64,000 bases of DNA from Haloferax marisrubri (lineage in GTDB: Archaea > Halobacteriota > Halobacteria > Halobacteriales > Haloferacaceae): the NCBI RefSeq assembly GCF_001469875.2, contig NZ_LOPW02000022.1, forward strand, positions 11,829 to 75,828, read 5' to 3'. A program made the translations under genes and the position numbers. The notes beneath the pieces are model-generated. The model was not told where the DNA came from and searched no databases. It worked only from the letters and a program-made list of their open reading frames with translations. Within the stretch, counting starts at the first letter, position 1; each line of letters starts with the position of its first letter. Shown here piece after piece: positions 62,168-64,000 of the stretch.

Positions 62168-63067
62168 TCAGAGCAGGACGCGGACCACGTCGGCGACGGC
62201 GGGCGCGTCGGGGCCGAGGATGTACGTGATGGGTTCGATACCGTAACCGCCGCTCTGGTAGACGACGAACGTCTCCGGCAGGTCGCGGGCGGTGAGGAGT
62301 TCGCGGACCGGGTCGGTCGGCGCGTCCGGGTCGAACTCGATGCACTCGTAGCCCGCGGCTTCGAGGTCCTGGATGACGCCCGCGTCGTAGACGATGTTGA
62401 GCGCGGCGTTCACGTCGGCACCGGCGGCGCGGGCCGAAAGCAGGACGCCCGCGACGTGGCCGCTGACGCCGAACTCGGGTTCGCCGGGAACGGTCGCCTG
62501 GCCCTTCACGTCGAAGATGCGGCCGGGGATTGCGGCGATGTCGTCCACGCTGTCGGCGTCCGGCAGCGACTCCACGAGGTTGGAGCCGACGTTCGGGATG
62601 AGCCCCGCGAAGCCGGAGGTGTTCGTGAGCATGCGGAGGCCGCGGCGGACCGACGAGCGGACCTGCTCGACGGTTCGGAGGCGACCCTCGGGGTCGTGGA
62701 TGCTCCGGAAGCCGTCGTGGGAGGCGAGTTCGGGCATCTCCTCCTCGTGGAGGTCGGACAGCAAGTCGCCTTCCTCCAGTTGGCGGATGAGGACCTCGGC
62801 CTCGACGAGCGCCTGCACGGGGGTCATATCGCCGGTTGCGAGGCCGTCGCCGACGCGGGAGACGAGGTCGACGACGCGGGGGTCGGTGGCGACCCGCTCG
62901 TTCGTGCTGACCTCGCCGTGGGCGTACTTCGAGACGGCGCTCTGGCTGATGCCGAGCGCCTCGGCGACCTCCGACTGGGTGAACCCGCGGTCGCGGAGGT
63001 CCTCCGCGAGGAGCGCGCGGAACGTGGGCAGGAACGCGTCCACGACGATTTCTTCGATGAACTTCAT
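62168..63067 (-). CDS. thiR: ThiR-like regulator: HTH plus ThiN domain
   Basis: A 299-residue protein. The N terminus is a helix-turn-helix ([21 protein letters not shown], read in parts, about residues 28-48). A linker with [19 protein letters not shown] follows, then a ThiN domain from about residue 125, with [20 protein letters not shown]-like [15 protein letters not shown] and [21 protein letters not shown]-ThiN proteins are the archaeal ThiR repressors, which sense thiamine phosphate. The nearby thi4 is a likely target. The ATG overlaps the dcd stop codon by 4 nt. Confidence 0.87.
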   Translation of the reverse strand: MKFIEEIVVDAFLPTFRALLAEDLRDRGFTQSEVAEALGISQSAVSKYAHGEVSTNERVATDPRVVDLVSRVGDGLATGDMTPVQALVEAEVLIRQLEEGDLLSDLHEEEMPELASHDGFRSIHDPEGRLRTVEQVRSSVRRGLRMLTNTSGFAGLIPNVGSNLVESLPDADSVDDIAAIPGRIFDVKGQATVPGEPEFGVSGHVAGVLLSARAAGADVNAALNIVYDAGVIQDLEAAGYECIEFDPDAPTDPVRELLTARDLPETFVVYQSGGYGIEPITYILGPDAPAVADVVRVLL

Positions 63068-63651
63068 TCGTCGCCACCGAACTCGGGGTCGGAGCTGAGC
63101 CGCGACGCCTGCGGCCCGCGCTGGCCCTGATACTTCGAGCCGCGTTCGACCCCGTAGGGGCGGTCAGCGGGCGATTTCATCTCCGTGAACACGAGCTGTG
63201 AGATGCGCATGCCGGGGGTGAGCGCGACCGGCGCGGTGCCGAGGTTCGACAGTTCGAGCGTGATTTGCCCCTCGTAGCCGGGGTCGACGATGCCCGCGGT
63301 GGCGTGGATGACGACCGCGAGGCGGCCGAGCGAGGACCGCCCCTCGACGGTCGCCAGCAGGTCGTCCGGAATCGCCACGCGTTCTTTGGTCGTGCCGAGG
63401 ACGAAGTCGCCGGGGTGGAGGATGAAGTCGTCGCCCTCCGGGACGTGCGTCTCGCGGACGTACTCGGAGACTTCGTGCTCTCGGTTCGGGTGGATACAGG
63501 AGATGTTCGTGCGCTGGAACTCCAGGAATTCGGTGCCGAGACGGAGGTCGACGCTCGCGGGCTGGACCTGCATGTCCACGTCGTCTATCGGGTCGACCAC
63601 GAGGTCACCCTCGGCGAGGCGAGCGAGGATGTCCGAGTCGGAGAGTATCAT
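63064..63651 (-). CDS. dcd: dCTP deaminase
   Basis: A 195-residue trimeric enzyme that makes dUTP (or dUMP if bifunctional) from dCTP for dTTP supply. The family motif [33 protein letters not shown], split around HATAG, and the start [15 protein letters not shown] are conserved. The bifunctional dCTP deaminase-dUTPase type cannot be excluded. The ATG at 63651 begins at the conserved ILSD; an in-frame frame start 36 nt further up has no conserved residues. Coupled to thiR by a 4-nt overlap. Confidence 0.93.
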   Translation of the reverse strand: MILSDSDILARLAEGDLVVDPIDDVDMQVQPASVDLRLGTEFLEFQRTNISCIHPNREHEVSEYVRETHVPEGDDFILHPGDFVLGTTKERVAIPDDLLATVEGRSSLGRLAVVIHATAGIVDPGYEGQITLELSNLGTAPVALTPGMRISQLVFTEMKSPADRPYGVERGSKYQGQRGPQASRLSSDPEFGGDE

Positions 63652-63745
63652 ACTCGAAGGGAGCGCGTCGCGGACAAGTAAATCCACCTTTCGACGGGAG
63701 ACGCCACCCCGTCTCGGCGGAGCGACAGCGCCCCGTGTTGATGGT

Positions 63746-64000
63746 TCAGAGGAGTTCGAACAGGAGACCGACGAGGCTCAGGCCGACGGTGACGACCGCG
63801 GCCGACTCGACGTCGAGGTCGCGGGCGCGGGCCATCCCGTAGGTCCGGACGTACGTCGCCCACGCGACCGTGACGACCACGACGGCCCCGCTGACGAGGC
63901 CGAAGCCGGACAGCGCGGCCTGCATCGCGGCGACCGCGGCGTCGGGGGTCGACGGGAGGTCGATTCGCGGGAGGGCGTAGGCGAGGTAGCCGGCAATCGC
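63746..64000 (-). CDS. Membrane protein, C-terminal part only
   Basis: The frame runs into the right edge of the window; 84 residues remain. Two or three hydrophobic segments are seen: [20 protein letters not shown] in the middle and [16 protein letters not shown] at the end, with a charged loop ([15 protein letters not shown]) between. No family is recognised. The stop TGA is at 63746-63748. Confidence 0.65.
   Translation of the reverse strand, partial: AIAGYLAYALPRIDLPSTPDAAVAAMQAALSGFGLVSGAVVVVTVAWATYVRTYGMARARDLDVESAAVVTVGLSLVGLLFELL

Overview
This is a very GC-rich stretch of a haloarchaeal chromosome. The proteins are strongly acidic, the machinery is archaeal (TFB, Spt5/SecE, FtsZ1, eIF2-alpha, Nop10, L44e, S27e, geranylgeranylglyceryl phosphate synthase, pantoate kinase, Smc/ScpA, archaeal tRNA amidotransferase GatB), and many start codons lie about 26-28 nt after a TATA-like box, so their transcripts are probably leaderless. 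The gene content and order (nreA, tfb, rnhA, rosR, ppa, rhomboid; secE-nusG, ftsZ1; smc-scpA; gatB; topA-mrr; aspS; thi4) look like Haloferax from memory. No database was searched.

Layout. 1-6.5 kb: a truncated GrpB-family gene, a DUF302 gene, a tiny membrane protein, the repair protein NreA, a TFB paralogue without zinc-ribbon cysteines, RNase HI with its operon partner, a RosR-like PadR regulator and pyrophosphatase. 6.7-13.3 kb: AN1-rhomboid protease, endonuclease V, a short-chain dehydrogenase, an ArsA-type ATPase, a CinA-C protein, a DUF457-type membrane protein, a PHP protein and a zinc-finger protein. 13.4-19.4 kb: spt5, secE, ftsZ1, dtdA and two cation/Ca2+ exchanger-like proteins. 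19.5-25.4 kb: aroE, an acidic helix-hairpin-helix protein, the overlapping pabB-pabA-pabC operon, a Rieske protein and a membrane protein. 25.4-29.7 kb: initiator tRNA-Met with two partial copies of its 3' end and several hairpins, then a surface-glycosylation-like cluster (GtrA, GT2, DUF2298). 30.1-32.5 kb: translation operon rpl44e-rps27e-eif2a-nop10 plus a PAC2-family gene. 32.5-37.1 kb: PhzF, a small zinc protein, a phosphoribosyltransferase, an AEC transporter, methylthioadenosine phosphorylase and a membrane zinc-ribbon protein. 37.1-42.4 kb: scpA-smc and a coiled-coil protein. 42.5-53.9 kb: M20 amidohydrolase, gatB, small zinc protein, secreted protein, MATE transporter, topA tail-to-tail with mrr, GGGP synthase, DUF4013 and cupin proteins. 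54-64 kb: aspS followed by a duplicated 3' end and a hairpin cluster, a SHOCT protein, the two archaeal CoA-pathway genes, a membrane molybdo-oxidoreductase, a glutathionyl-hydroquinone-reductase-like protein, thi4 with a dyad over its start, a methyltransferase, a ThiR-like HTH-ThiN regulator, dcd and a truncated membrane gene.

Most of the window is ordinary core genome. The parts that depart from it are the tRNA-Met repeat region, the aspS 3' duplication, the cysteine-less TFB, and the thi4 operator with its likely regulator nearby. I saw no CRISPR array, insertion sequence, transposase or integrase gene.
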